Shown: piece by piece, positions 22,889 through 32,880 of the stretch | Numbering within the stretch: position 1 is the stretch's first letter | Layout of the letters: every line of letters begins with the position of its first letter | NCBI GenBank assembly: GCA_043228905.1 | Contig: JBHGNT010000022.1 | Span: 3,224,001 to 3,288,000 of the forward strand | Reading direction: 5' to 3' | From: Azolla caroliniana | Lineage: Eukaryota > Polypodiophyta | Length of the DNA stretch: 64,000 nt | Notes under the pieces: model-generated | What the model saw: only the letters and a program-made list of their open reading frames with translations | The model's database searches: none | Told to the model about the DNA's origin: nothing | Translations under genes and position numbers: made by a program

Positions 22889-23370
22889 TTATAACATCCC
22901 ATTGCGAATGTCTAGAAATCGTCTATAAACAGCTAAGCTCTTGCTGGTCAGTGGAACTTCTCTACATATATGATCTGCACACCGAGCACGGTATGGAGTC
23001 CACAACCATGTAGCTAGTTGGTACCTCAATGTTTTCACCAAATAGTGTTCATGCATTTCATCGGGTAGAATGAGACAGCATCTGTGAATGTTGAAGTAAT
23101 GTCGGAAATGTTCTGTATCCATAATCAACGTATTGTTGGCATTATAATCTGGCCAAGTGTCCCAAAATTCAGAAACTCTTTTGAATCTTGCAACATCATT
23201 CTGCTCACAATTCTCTCATGATCACTGACCCTTGAAATATTGTCACCACTTCGGGAAGAATTTTTCTACACACTTCCACACATCTATACGTGGTTTTTCA
23301 CTCCAAATAAACAAATCAAAGTATTGCACAACCCACTCTAGAAATTGATTTACGTCCCTCCTTAGTGTCA
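22889..23370 (-). pseudogene. Second transposon gene, 3' end
   Basis: The minus-strand frame includes DLFIWSEKP-like and KCVEKFFPKWQHFKGQ segments, then DVARFKRVSEFWDTWPDYNANNTLIMDTEHFRHYFNIH and a terminal FLDIRNGML stop. Stops lie near 23215. The homologous piece in the other transposon copy is at 46200-46620. It runs convergently to the transposase part at 21981-22541, leaving about 350 bp of AT-rich, apparently non-coding DNA between them. Function unknown. Confidence 0.5.
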
Positions 23371-23648
23371 TATATCGCACACTCAACTAACAGTCTCACA
23401 AAACAACATAATGAACATGAAATATTTTCCATCATAGAAACATGAACATAATTATCTTGGAGAAACATCATAGAGTTCCATTACATAATGTGGATCAAGC
23501 AACAACCAATTTGAGGTTTTACTTGTCCAAATAGATCATAGTAAAACATCATAAAACCCTAGGAAAATCGCTAACAATCATATCCCACTAATAAGTATTT
23601 CGTTCTAATTCAAGAACCCCTTGACCGAGTAACTGGTCTTGTCCTCGA

Positions 23649-24092
23649 TCATGGACTCTTCTTCACCCTTTTTCTAGCCGGTTGCCCATTTAGCCTTACT
23701 TCCTTGACCCATTGCGCAAGTGTGTCCTCCTTTGACAACCTTTCCATCACCTCAACAGCGGCTTGCAGGTCAGCCACGTCTTGCACTAGCTTTTCCAGTA
23801 CATTGGGATCTATTTGGACATTATCAGTAGGTGGGCTCAGTGGGGTGGAATCAAGGTTTTGGAATTCGAAGAAATGTTGCATCAAGTGTTCAAAAACACT
23901 ATTGTTGTGATCCTCAAATTTACATGTTGTTTCCAATATGTCATGGCTTTTCACATCGTTGCCTAATTCATTACCATCTTCCAAAAGAATAGGGTGGAGC
24001 TGATTTGAAGGAGATGTGATAGCAGGACTCTTACTTTCAGCCACGTTGGCAACTATCTCCTCATCGGTTGCAGCATCATCAGAACCAGACAT
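23649..24092 (-). pseudogene. Second transposon gene, acidic segment
   Basis: About 147 codons encode an acidic, Ser/Thr/Pro-rich N-terminal part (GSDDAATDEEIVANVAESK) and a helical stretch (VLEKLVQDVADLQAAVEVMERL) that could form a coiled coil, ending in basic RKRVKKSP. The copy at 52036-52518 is about 85% identical by eye and longer at the C-terminus (KRLKKGPRSGIRP), a possible nuclear localisation signal. Shared open frames in two copies support a real coding segment. No family recognised. Confidence 0.5.
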
Positions 24093-24139
24093 GTCTTGTG
24101 CCCTCCTTAATCCACAAGATTCTACAACAACATGGTCGC

Positions 24140-24432
24140 TAATTAGCTACATCTTAGCTAACTAGATATTCTTCAAGACTATGACAATAGCTAATTAGCT
24201 ACCACTTAGCTAATTAGATACTTCGCTTAGGTATGGTAGTAGCTAATTAGCTACTCAACTAAAGTATGGTACTAGCTAGTTAGCCACTATAACTAAAGTA
24301 TGGTAGTAACTAATTAGCTACTACTTAGCTAATTAGCTACTGGACTAAACTATGGTAGTAGCTAATTAGCTTCCACTTAGCTAATTAGCTACTCAGCTCA
24401 AAGTATGGCAGTAGCTAATTAACTAAATCTTA
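24140..24432. repeat. Palindromic TAGCTAATTAGCTA minisatellite
   Basis: Tandem units of about 45-60 bp alternate the 14-bp perfect palindrome TAGCTAATTAGCTA with CCACT and AAAGTATGGTAGT linkers. The same repeat lies in the other transposon copy (52563-52836 and 55880-56760) and within the transposase region (27662-27765). Single palindromes sit near each transposon terminus. Confidence 0.85.
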
Positions 24433-24467
24433 TTTCTAATTGTTGTAACTGACAAAGTGACTTTGCT

Positions 24468-25120
24468 CTACATCGCAGCAGCCAATGTTGCTTTCTCTAA
24501 ATCAGTCTTAATAAACTCCAATGTCTCACATGCTTCATGGACACTTTTTAGCATATAGCTAATCAATGTCTCACCTGTATCATCGACATTGGCTTTCATT
24601 GTGTGTCGGTGTGGCATATACTTGCAGGTTTGTTGGGAGTCGGTAGTTGCATCATCAACTGCCATGCTCCAAAATCTTGCCATTTTTTGTTGCAAGCTCC
24701 CCATCTTCAAACATCTTTCTACCGATGCCTCACCATAAATTGCCCAAGCTACCCTGTACATTTCAGGGTCACGAGATTCCTTCGTTGTTTTGCAATACTC
24801 GTATGCAAAAGCTCTAGCAAATGAAATGGACAACTCATGTTGACTGGGATCTGTTGATGTACTTTCTGGTGCAGTATCATGCAGTTGTCGTACAGCTCTA
24901 GTCGTACATGCTTGAGCTTGACCTTGCCTTTCACTCTAGGCACTTTATATCCTAACATCCAGTCTACATCACTAATCAATCTATCTATTAGAACAGCAGG
25001 GTCAATACCCTCGAGCGACAGACCATATATGTTGTGAAAGTTCTCCTTTGTCTCGCAAAATTTTGTGAAGTTCAACACTCTAGGATAGGGAGGAACGAGC
25101 CACCTGAAATAGAAAACCAA
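24468..25120 (-). pseudogene. Second transposon gene, middle segment
   Basis: Two overlapping minus-strand frames join near 24830. The upstream part reads RWLVPPYPRVLNFTKFCE, GLSLEGIDPAVLIDRLISDVDW, then KVKLKHVRLELYDN. The downstream part is a mostly helical ~120 aa stretch (ARAFAYEYCKTTKESRDPEMYRV, ETLEFIKTDLEKATLAAAM). The upstream part recurs at 57405-57630. A frameshift at the overlap suggests decay, or an intron too small to define. Function unknown. Confidence 0.45.
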
Positions 25121-25980
25121 TAATCAGAATTGGTGCAAAAACAAAATTTTGAATGAGAATTTGGTGCAAAATTACAACACTTTGAGACAGTAATCTGAAA
25201 TTTGTTATCTGTCCTTTTCAACATATATCAGAAATCAACCACTTAAAAAATCAGAAACCCTAATCAGAATTTGTCATGAGAATTGGTGCAAAATTACAAC
25301 AGATTGAGACAGTAATCAAAAATTTGTTATTAGAAATTTGTAACCAAAAACTTGTAATCTAAAATTTGTAATCAGAAACCCTAAACCACTTAAGGGAAAC
25401 ACAAACCCTAATCATCACTAAAGATAGAAATCAACGGTACTACAAAATTCTGTCAATCAGAAACACACTTGCGGCTACACCTTGATCTTCGAAACATCCT
25501 TGTTTTGGACTCCAACGACTTCGCCCTATTCAATTTTTGGGAAAGATGAACAGGTACCAAACTTACAGACAATTATAAATTAGTAAAAAGAAAGTTTTTT
25601 TAATATGTAACTGATACATACCTGGACGAGGAACAACTAGTTCGTGTGTTGTAGCTCTGAAGGTGCAATGTTGATCTCAGAGTTTTTGTGCTGCTACGGG
25701 GGCTTCATCTACATTCATGCTCAGAGTACTCCATCTGTTTGGAGTTCGAACTCGAACTCAGGATTATCAAGAATTTATTGACATTCAAGTCGACCTTAGA
25801 TGATGGCACTATTCCCCATCTTCCACTACGTCAGAAACCAAAGTTCAAATATTTGAGTATTCTCATCAATTAAATGACATGTATTTAACTAATAAAACAT
25901 AAAATTTCGTAAACCATCCTTATGATTTTCCCACAAAAAAACTAGCTAAACAAATAGCTAAATAGTTATGGCCATTTAAG
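25121..25980. other. AT-rich transposon subterminal region, no clear gene
   Basis: AT-rich DNA with repeated AATTTGTAATC and GAATTGGTGCAAAATTACAAC motifs. It is matched over its full length by 57640-58500 in the second copy. I see no convincing coding frame; a possible 5' exon of the second gene lies near 25650-25870, where the other copy has an open frame (58120-58329). Confidence 0.5.
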
Positions 25981-26025
25981 TAGCTAATTAGCTATAATAG
26001 TGTTTCCACTCGCATGCTTTTACTC

Positions 26026-26391
26026 CTAGCACCTTAGTCCCACTCAGCCATCTCATCCGCTTATCATGTTGCCTAATTAACCTGTCACCAAAACGAAGAA
26101 TGTTCATTTTACATTGATGATTAGAGTGGGATTTGAACCCACACCCTTTTGGACTAGACCCTTAATCTAGCACCTTAGACCAACTTGGCCAACTCATCCG
26201 CTTATCGTGTTGTCTAATCACCTCGTCACCAAAACGAAGCATGTTCATTTTACATCGATGATGAGAGTGGGATTTGAACCCACGCCCTTTCGGACTAGAA
26301 CCTTAATCTAGCGCCTTCGACCACGTCAGCCACCTCAACCAGTTATCGTGTTGCCTAATCAACCCATCAAAAAGCGAAACATGTTCACGTG
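26026..26391 (-). repeat. tRNA-Leu satellite, block 3 (inverted, ~2.5 units)
   Basis: Satellite in reverse orientation: T arms (GTGGGATTTGAACCCAC) at about 26130 and 26271 and anticodon arms with CTTAATCTAG. It is the only block on the minus strand. At the left it begins with CTAG of an anticodon stem against the transposon end. At the right it stops in the spacer at the 12-bp palindrome GTTCACGTGAAC (26385-26396). Confidence 0.88.
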
Positions 26392-28381
26392 AACAACATG
26401 GAGAGATTGCAATTCAGGAATTCCTTGGCACTCCCAAGTCTTCTCCCTATTTACTTCATCTATCTTCACTTCCCAAAATCCATGTTTGATATCTCGGACC
26501 TGCGAGGAATAAACACTAATTACACTCGTTGACATATTAGCTCTTAAAAATTCAACTACATGTGTTGCACAATTCATCTGCACACGATCTGCCTTTAGTT
26601 GTTCATGGGTAAGTGCCCGCTTTATAATAGCTCCTGCACCATCATGTTCACCTTTACCATGGTCAGACCCAAAAAAAATCTATCTCATCTCCAAACCTGT
26701 TATAGCAAGATACCTCCCCACAAAATAAAATGGACTGACGAGTTCCATCAGACCAAACCCAATGTTGAGTAAGCTCCAAACGTTTAGCTAATAACCATTG
26801 CCAATGTAAGTTAAAACAATGTTGGACGAACAAGGTGTCATGCTTCTTATCATCAGAAATAAAAAAATGAATTACTTTTTTAACATCACCTGAAACTCGA
26901 AAATATGTTATGTGCACAAAAATGGTTACCTACGCTGAACACCAATGCATAGATTGAATTTCATTCTGCTGCTTGAAAGTATAATTCTCTGCGAAATCTA
27001 CTACTGAGACTACTACAACTTTTGGAAAATCAAATATGCAAGTCTTAAACTGATGGGCTTGCCATGAATAAATGAAGTTGTGTTTAATGAACTTTCCTAG
27101 AGATACTACAAATAGAGACGCCAAATCCCTTGGTTTAAGCGACTTCCTAACTAGATCCTTTCTTTTACACACCTTTCCTTTGAAATTGGTGTCAACTGAC
27201 TCAAATAACTTGACAGAGGTTAGTATTTCACTACTCAATTCATTTGAACACCACCTAGATCTACTAGGGCCACAATCTTGACATAAACCCATGACACATT
27301 TATGATTGTGGAAGATGGCCTCAGTTTCTGTCAGACACAATACTGAATCTAAAAGACAACTCATGGAAGAGATAACATGCTCAGATGATTTACAGTGCTC
27401 ATGCAGGCTCGACCGACAAATTGGGCACACACAAGTGCAAACTGCATTTGTTAGGGAGGCGCTATGGTGACATAGTAGATTAATAGAGTCCTTGAGAAAA
27501 CCCATTTGTACATGGTAAATGCAACAACATGTGTATCGATCCTTCAAGCGTCTCACAAAGTGTGGCTTAAGAGACTCGAATGTTCATAGTTGAACTTTGA
27601 TATTTGGATGCATTCGCCTGAACCTAATAAATAAATCGACCTGCGTAATAAAATGGACACACTGATTACCTCTATGGCTAAGTGGTAGCTAATTAGCTAC
27701 TACCATAGTTTAGTACAATAGCTAATTAGCTAAGTGGTAGCTAATTAGCTAAGTGGTAGTTATGGGTGTCATTGGCTTACATCTTGTTGTTAGCTTTAGC
27801 AGACTAGTTCCTTCACTCGAGGAAACTATTCGGTTCAATGTATTGTACACACTTTTTCTACTAACACCAATTACCTTAGACAGCACACTAATGTTAATAT
27901 CATCAACATCATTATTAAGTAACATCATTAGACTAGACCTTTTTAAGACAAGATCATCTTTTGACCTGCTCATGGATACGAAACTATTATGGAGATTATT
28001 TACTAGTACAGATGTTATGTTTGCATTGAGACCATCACAATCAACTAACTCCTTTATTGATGGATCATTTAATATTCCATAAAGTACTACCTTCTTTTCT
28101 TCATTGTTGATGTGCTTGGTTTGAACATTGAAATAGTCTACAACCTTTCTCTCTATGATAGTAGTCTCATTACTTCCATTCTCAATGATATTTACACCTA
28201 TATCCCAACCAATACTATCTTTACCTTTAGTGAGTGTGGCTTTCGTATCCTTCAACAATTGATGATGTTTTCTTCTTCTTCTTTCCCAATACTTTCGTAT
28301 CGCTTGTTGTGTCCTGATAGCATCATCCCTATCCTGATGATCATTGAGGGGTAATTCTAAATACCCTCCTTCCCCTTCCAT
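26392..28381 (-). pseudogene. Transposase-like gene, 5' and middle part
   Basis: An ATG at 28381 (minus) starts a frame with a basic N-terminus (RKYWERRRRKHHQLLKDTKATL) and a helix-turn-helix-like VLSKVIGVSRKSVYNTLNRIV near residue 165-185. A palindromic minisatellite interrupts at 27765-27662. Further pieces follow: RYTCCCIYHVQMGFLKDSINLL, a Cys cluster (CTCVCPICRSSLHEHC), DFAENYTFKQQNEIQSMHW, then HDTLFVQHCFNLHWQWL, WVWSDGTRQ, and VVEFLRANMSTSVISVY ending at LQSLHVVH. The Asp in DFAENY and in WSDG are candidate catalytic residues. Several frame breaks make it inactive. The family assignment rests on memory of similar repeated plant proteins. Confidence 0.6.
27662..27765. repeat. Palindromic minisatellite inside the transposase gene
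   Basis: Three to four TAGCTAATTAGCTA units with AAGTGG linkers lie between the helix-turn-helix segment and the Cys-rich segment. It appears to replace coding sequence. Confidence 0.8.
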
Positions 28382-28525
28382 TTGGCTTGACGGGTTTAAA
28401 CCCTAATTTTCCCAAAAAAAAGACACGTATTAAAGTTGGCTATGGGCAACAACTATACACAAAAATATTTCGCAATACACAAGATTATACAGAACAATAC
28501 ACAAGATAATCAATAGACAGAATAG

Positions 28526-28705
28526 TTATTCAAATCCAAGACCGAACAATGGCGGTAATCTAGGGCCGAATAGTGGAGGCAATTGAGTGTAGAATGGCGG
28601 TAGTGGATGAGTGAACTCCGTTTGATCGAACTGTTTTGACAATCCAGGACCGAACAATGGTGGCAACTGAGTGTAGAATGATGGCAATGGAGGAGTGAAT
28701 TCCGT
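28526..28705 (-). pseudogene. Proline-rich tandem-repeat ORF, 3' part
   Basis: The minus strand encodes repeated EFT-P/H-PLPPFYTQLPPLFGP units followed by a stop at 28526-28528. Element E interrupts the frame at 28706. The upstream ~140 bp of LTR also stays open and would add a hydrophobic, signal-peptide-like start (FLSLFLIIYSLLASSHILL), giving a 106-codon chimeric frame. The remainder of the repeat is at 32258-32880. Real coding status is unclear. Confidence 0.45.
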
Positions 28706-29493
28706 TGTCGTGCCTTTCGGCTCCGGATCGTTGCGTGAGTCGGGTGGGAACCGCCGAGGTTTTGGACTAGGAGAAAGAAGAATATGAGATGAGGCTAGTA
28801 ATGAATAGATTATTAGAAAGAGAGATAGAAATTTCGTGAATCCCACGAGTGTATTGTATTCGATTAATCAATATTTAGATAAGAATATGTATTTAGATTG
28901 AAAGAAAGATATAAGAAACTTGTGAATCCCACAAGTATAGATTATATTATTTTCGTGAATCCCACGATTATATTAATCGGTTGGTGTTTTCGGAAATATA
29001 TCCAATTTCCAAATATTTCACACACCTATTACATTGTGCTCCCCATCCTTATGTAGTGATGGGAGAGACTAAGCATAGCTACATGTTTTTTCTCTAATAT
29101 GTTCATGCACACTAAATGTGCATGTGATGCTTTTCTAATCCTTGCTTTTATTTGCTAAATATAGTGCTCATGCACGCTAGATGTGCATGAGTCACTTTTT
29201 AGTTGCTTGCGTTTTTCTATAAAATATTCACGCACTCTAAAAATGCACGATTTACCTTTTAATAAAGGTAGGCGCAAATAAAGCACTTATAGTTATTAAA
29301 TCTATTTATAGAACACTAAAGATAAGGTAGTATAATGGTAAAGTTGAGGTTTGGCTACGTGGAGGTACAGGGTTCGAATCTTGCCTTATGCACGTGATAA
29401 ATATCTTGATATATTATTTTATTTATTTATATGTAATTAAATCGGTTATATTATTTTTACTTTTTCACGTAGTGTACGAAACACACTACGACA
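28706..29493 (-). repeat. 3' LTR of element E
   Basis: 788 bp, TG...CA. Next to it on the internal side is the GC-rich box whose minus strand reads CCGGAGGATGTGCGG then GGAGGGGGCGAG (29494-29525), the polypurine tract region. It contains short palindromic pairs such as CATGCACACTAAATGTGCATG and a tRNA-like module. Confidence 0.9.
29322..29389 (+). ncRNA. tRNA-like module in the 3' LTR of E
   Basis: A 68-nt segment on the strand opposite to E. The ends ATAAGGT and GCCTTAT can form a 7-bp acceptor stem. An A-box-like TAGTATAATGG and a B-box-like GGGTTCGAATCTT are correctly placed. The anticodon arm does not fold convincingly, so it is a tRNA relic or SINE-like head rather than a tRNA gene. Confidence 0.45.
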
Positions 29494-31431
29494 CTCGCCC
29501 CCTCCGAACCCGCACATCCTCCGGTATGTGCCGAAGTTGCCGATGCTCGTTGTCTCCCCTTCATCCTCCGTTTGTCCCGCTATGTCAACTTTGTCTCTCC
29601 ATTTTGAGTAGACCCATTCTTTCCACCCGAACCATTGTTGCCATCCGATCCACCATATTCTTTGTTCATTCGTGGTAGTGTCTTTTACTGGGCTCTTTCT
29701 TGTCTTCATCAACCTTGACTTTTTTCCGGATCGCTCTCGTCCGATCAACTTTCGGTTCGATCGGCTTCCGATCGGATTTGTATTCGGCCGAATCGGAATC
29801 GGTTGTTCGGTTTCGATTGAGTCGGTCTCCTTCCGGCCCGGTTTCGATCTATCGGTTTCGGTTTCGGTTGGCTTTCTTTTCCTCGTTTTCACCAGCCTCG
29901 ACCGGTCCAACCTCCGGTTGAGTCGGATTAGCTTTTGTCCGATCGGCTTTCGGCTAGGTCGGCTTCCATCCATATTCGCGTTCAGCCAAGTCAGACTCAG
30001 TCGATCGGTTTTGACCGAGTCGACCCCTTTTCGGGTCGGCTTTCTTTCGGGTCGTCTTTCGGCCGAATTCTCTTCCTTTCGGTTCGGCTTTCTTTCGGGT
30101 CGACTTTCGGTCGAATCCTCTTTTACCCGGTTCGGCTTTCTTTCGAATCGGAATCCTGTCCGGATCACCTTCCATCCGAACCGGCTTCCGACTTTACCTT
30201 TCTTGTCGCCACCTCCTGTCTCTCCGGTCTCACGTTGGTTCTCGAATACAACCGCCGAAGTCTCTAGGATTAGTGGGCAGGAATCCTCGGTATTATCATC
30301 CTCCATTGTTTCACCCATAGCCATATTCTCGGCTATCTCTCCTTCGTATGCATCGACTTCGACCTTTGTTTTCTCTCCGCCACCTTCCGTCTCTTCGGTC
30401 TCACGTTGCCTTTCGAACGCAACCGCCGGAGTCTCTAGAATCAGTGGTGGGGAAGTCTCGATATGGCCATCCGCCATTGATTCGTCCATAGCCACCTTCG
30501 ATTCGATGTCATGTTTCGTGGCGACCTCCTCAATCAAGTCCTCCTTGCTCTCTTTCACTGCATCAATTATGCAAACATCAATTATGCTTACCCCTTTTTC
30601 ACCCGATGTTTCAGACACTTGTATTCCGAAATCTTCTTCTACACTTGGGTTATCGGCCTTATCCTTCACCGTCGTTCTTTCGCAAGACAAGAGGGTAGCT
30701 TGTTTTACACCCTCTTCCGTCGCACCATCATGTTGTATTTCAGCCTTCATATCGGCTCCATCGTTTGTCTTCAATCGACCATCCTTCATCGGCCATGTCG
30801 TTGACAAGATTCTCATCTTCCTCTCATCATGTCTCCGGCATACCCTTTGGACTTCGGCCCAATTTTCGGTAAGACCATTCGTACCGTCATCGTCTTCGAG
30901 TTCGATCCCGATGTCCATCCTTTCTTTTCGATCGATCGATTTTACGAACATTAGGACTTTATCCTCCCCCACCAATCGTTGTTCCCGCTCCGAGAGTCGA
31001 GCAAAACGATGCTCGAACTCTAGGAATGCTTTTGTTGCACTTTGGTGGGTCTTCTCCGATGCCACCCATTCATCGAACTCTCGCCGATCTCGTCCCTTCG
31101 ATCTCTTGTAATCATATGACTCTCGTAAAGCTTCTTCGAATGATCCCCATGTCGAGTTTTGTTGTCGTATCTTGTGGATTCTCTCTTGTAGCTCATCCGT
31201 GGCCACCCGATTGAAGGATGTCACTTGCAATCCTTCCGGTATCCCACATCGCATCATCTCCCCTTTGTAGTCACGTAGATAGCGTGACACATTGTTTCCG
31301 TTGAATTGTCCGTTTCGTTGTACGAGCCGCTTTACTGCCCCCGTGATCTCCGACATCACTCGTTGTTCTTGTAGCATCCGCTCGAACATCATCATCATCG
31401 TTATACTCATTGCCTCTTGTTGATTCTCCAT
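29446..31431 (-). CDS. Element E Gag-like protein, 661 aa
   Basis: The ATG at 31431 (minus) lies 38 bp inside the 5' LTR edge. The N-terminal ~200 residues align by eye with the Gag of F: FNGNNVSRYLRDYKGEMM, FEEALRESYDY, REFDEWV and DKVLMFVKSIDRKERMDIGI match FDGRDATKYLASYGAEML, FEGRLLEKYGL, FMEWV and VLLFVKSVDERDREQVGL. Next come two acidic repeats of about 70 residues (each with LILET and RETEETEGGG-like strings), then a very basic region of ~17-residue repeats (RPERKPNRKEENSAER). No CCHC knuckle or enzyme motif is present. The frame runs through the polypurine tract and ends in the LTR. Confidence 0.8.
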   Translation of the reverse strand: MENQQEAMSITMMMMFERMLQEQRVMSEITGAVKRLVQRNGQFNGNNVSRYLRDYKGEMMRCGIPEGLQVTSFNRVATDELQERIHKIRQQNSTWGSFEEALRESYDYKRSKGRDRREFDEWVASEKTHQSATKAFLEFEHRFARLSEREQRLVGEDKVLMFVKSIDRKERMDIGIELEDDDGTNGLTENWAEVQRVCRRHDERKMRILSTTWPMKDGRLKTNDGADMKAEIQHDGATEEGVKQATLLSCERTTVKDKADNPSVEEDFGIQVSETSGEKGVSIIDVCIIDAVKESKEDLIEEVATKHDIESKVAMDESMADGHIETSPPLILETPAVAFERQRETEETEGGGEKTKVEVDAYEGEIAENMAMGETMEDDNTEDSCPLILETSAVVFENQRETGETGGGDKKGKVGSRFGWKVIRTGFRFERKPNRVKEDSTESRPERKPNRKEENSAERRPERKPTRKGVDSVKTDRLSLTWLNANMDGSRPSRKPIGQKLIRLNRRLDRSRLVKTRKRKPTETETDRSKPGRKETDSIETEQPIPIRPNTNPIGSRSNRKLIGRERSGKKSRLMKTRKSPVKDTTTNEQRIWWIGWQQWFGWKEWVYSKWRDKVDIAGQTEDEGETTSIGNFGTYRRMCGFGGGECRSVFRTLREKVKII

Positions 31432-31448
31432 CTCCTTGCCACCCGTCT

Positions 31449-31465
31449 TCACGTCGGGTTCACCA
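31449..31465 (-). other. Primer-binding site of element E
   Basis: The minus strand reads TGGTGAACCCGACGTGA, four bases inside the LTR. It is identical to the site in F (35881-35897). It is not the iMet type; I could not name the donor tRNA. Confidence 0.75.
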
Positions 31466-31469
31466 ACTG

Positions 31470-32257
31470 TGTCGTGCCTTTCGGCTCCAGATCGTTGCGT
31501 GAGTCGGGTGGGAACCGCCGAGGTTTTGGACTAGGAGAAAGAAGAATATGAGATGAGGCTAGTAATGAATAGATTATTAGAAAGAGAGATAGAAATTTCG
31601 TGAATCCCACGAGTGTATTGTATTCGATTAATCAATATTTAGATAAGAATATGTATTTAGATTGAAAGAAAGATATAAGAAACTTGTGAATCCCACAAGT
31701 ATAGATTATATTATTTTCGTGAACCCCACGATTATATTAATCAGTTGGTGTTTTCGGAAATATATCCAATTTCCAAATATTTCACACACCTATTACATTG
31801 TGCTCCCCATCCTTATGTAGTGATGGGAGAGACTAAGCATAGCTACATGTTTTTTCTCTAATATGTTCATGCACACTAAATGTGCATGTGATGCTTTTCT
31901 AATCCTTGCTTTTATTTGCTAAATATAGTGCTCATGCACGCTAGATGTGCATGAGTCACTTTTTAGTTGCTTGCGTTTTTCTATAAAATATTCACGCACT
32001 CTAAAAATGCACGATTTACCTTTTAATAAAGGTAGGCGCAAATAAAGCACTTATAGTTATTAAATCTATTTATAGAACACTAAAGATAAGGTAGTATAAT
32101 GGTAAAGTTGAGGTTTGGCTACGTGGAGGTATAGGGTTCGAATCTTGCCTTATGCACGTGATAAATATCTTGATATATTATTTTATTTATTTATATGTAA
32201 TTAAATCGGTTATATTATTTTTACTTTTTCACGTAGTGTACGAAACACACTACGACA
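31470..32257 (-). repeat. 5' LTR of element E
   Basis: 788 bp, same length as the 3' LTR, with four substitutions seen by eye (for example GGCTCCAGATCG against GGCTCCGGATCG). It carries its own copy of the tRNA-like module at 32086-32153. Confidence 0.9.
32086..32153 (+). ncRNA. tRNA-like module in the 5' LTR of E
   Basis: Second copy of the 68-nt module, differing by one base (GGTATAGGG for GGTACAGGG). It is antisense to the element. Confidence 0.42.
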
Positions 32258-32880
32258 CCGTCTGATCAAACAGTGGCAGATGGTGCTTGGAACGCACAGT
32301 GACGACAACTTAGAGTAGAATGGCAGCAGTGGAGAAGGAGTGAACTCCTTCGGATCAAAAAGTGGCAGCAATACACCACCAAACAATAGCGGCAACTAAG
32401 TGTAGAATGATGGCAATGGATGACTGAACTCTGTCAAATCAAAAAGTGGCAGCAATCCAGGACCAGTCACCGAATAGTAGTGGCAACTGAGTGTAGAATG
32501 ATGGCAATGGAGGAGTGAACTCTGTCAGATCGAACAGTGGTAGATAATGCTTGGAACGCACAATGATCACAACTGAGAGTAGAATGGCGGCAATGGAGAA
32601 GGAGTTAACTCCGTCGGATCGAAAAGTGGCAGCAATATACGGCCTTCATAGTAACGGCAACTGAGTGTACAATGGTGGCAATGGAGGAGTGAACTTGGCA
32701 AATGATGCTTGGCCTAAACAGTGGCGACAACTGAGTGTAGAATGACAGCAATGGGGAGGAGTGAACTCCATTGGATCGAACAATCGCAGATGATACTTGG
32801 ACCACTCAGTGTCGGTAACTGAGTGTAGAATAGCGGCAATGGAGGAGTGAACTCAATAGAGTTTAGCAACAATGGTAGTA
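32258..32880 (-). repeat. Proline-rich coding minisatellite, 5' part
   Basis: Six to seven degenerate units of about 90-100 bp (plus-strand core AACTGAGTGTAGAATGGCGGCAATGG without its last bases, then GAGTGAACTCCGTCGGATCGAA). On the minus strand they read as P-rich SFYTQLSPLF-like repeats with stops. It continues the frame at 28526-28705 across element E. Confidence 0.65.

Larger units (their letters stand above)
21977..26025. mobile_element. DNA transposon, left half (separated by inversion)
   Basis: This block has a terminal sequence at 26025 (minus strand reads GAGTAAAAGCATGCGAGTGG) next to CTAG in a satellite anticodon stem, and no terminus at 21977. It contains the 3' end of the transposase gene on plus (21981-22541), pieces of a convergent second gene on minus and a TAGCTAATTAGCTA minisatellite. 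A second, longer copy of the same block lies at 45661-58550. Flipping 21977-26391 would join it in sensible order to the right half at 26392-33161. I could not assign a superfamily. Confidence 0.7.
28706..32257 (-). mobile_element. Element E: gag-only (TR-GAG-like) LTR retrotransposon
   Basis: A 3552-bp element with 788-bp LTRs (28706-29493 and 31470-32257), termini TGTCG...CGACA and a 4-bp target duplication CCGT (28702-28705 and 32258-32261). Four LTR differences are visible, so it is young. The internal 1976 bp encode one long Gag-like protein and no protease, RT or integrase. The primer-binding site and pre-polypurine box match those of F (35080-42396), whose Gag is related. It probably depends on F-type enzymes. 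Confidence 0.88.

Noticed and set aside
21977-26025. A host gene cluster between satellite blocks
   Set aside because: The same set of frames recurs at 45661-58550 with a transposon-like terminus, so these are mobile-element genes.
29672-31111. Plus-strand 479-codon ORF opposite the Gag of E
   Set aside because: Antisense shadow of the long minus-strand Gag frame. Low-complexity S/F/R-rich, with no motif.
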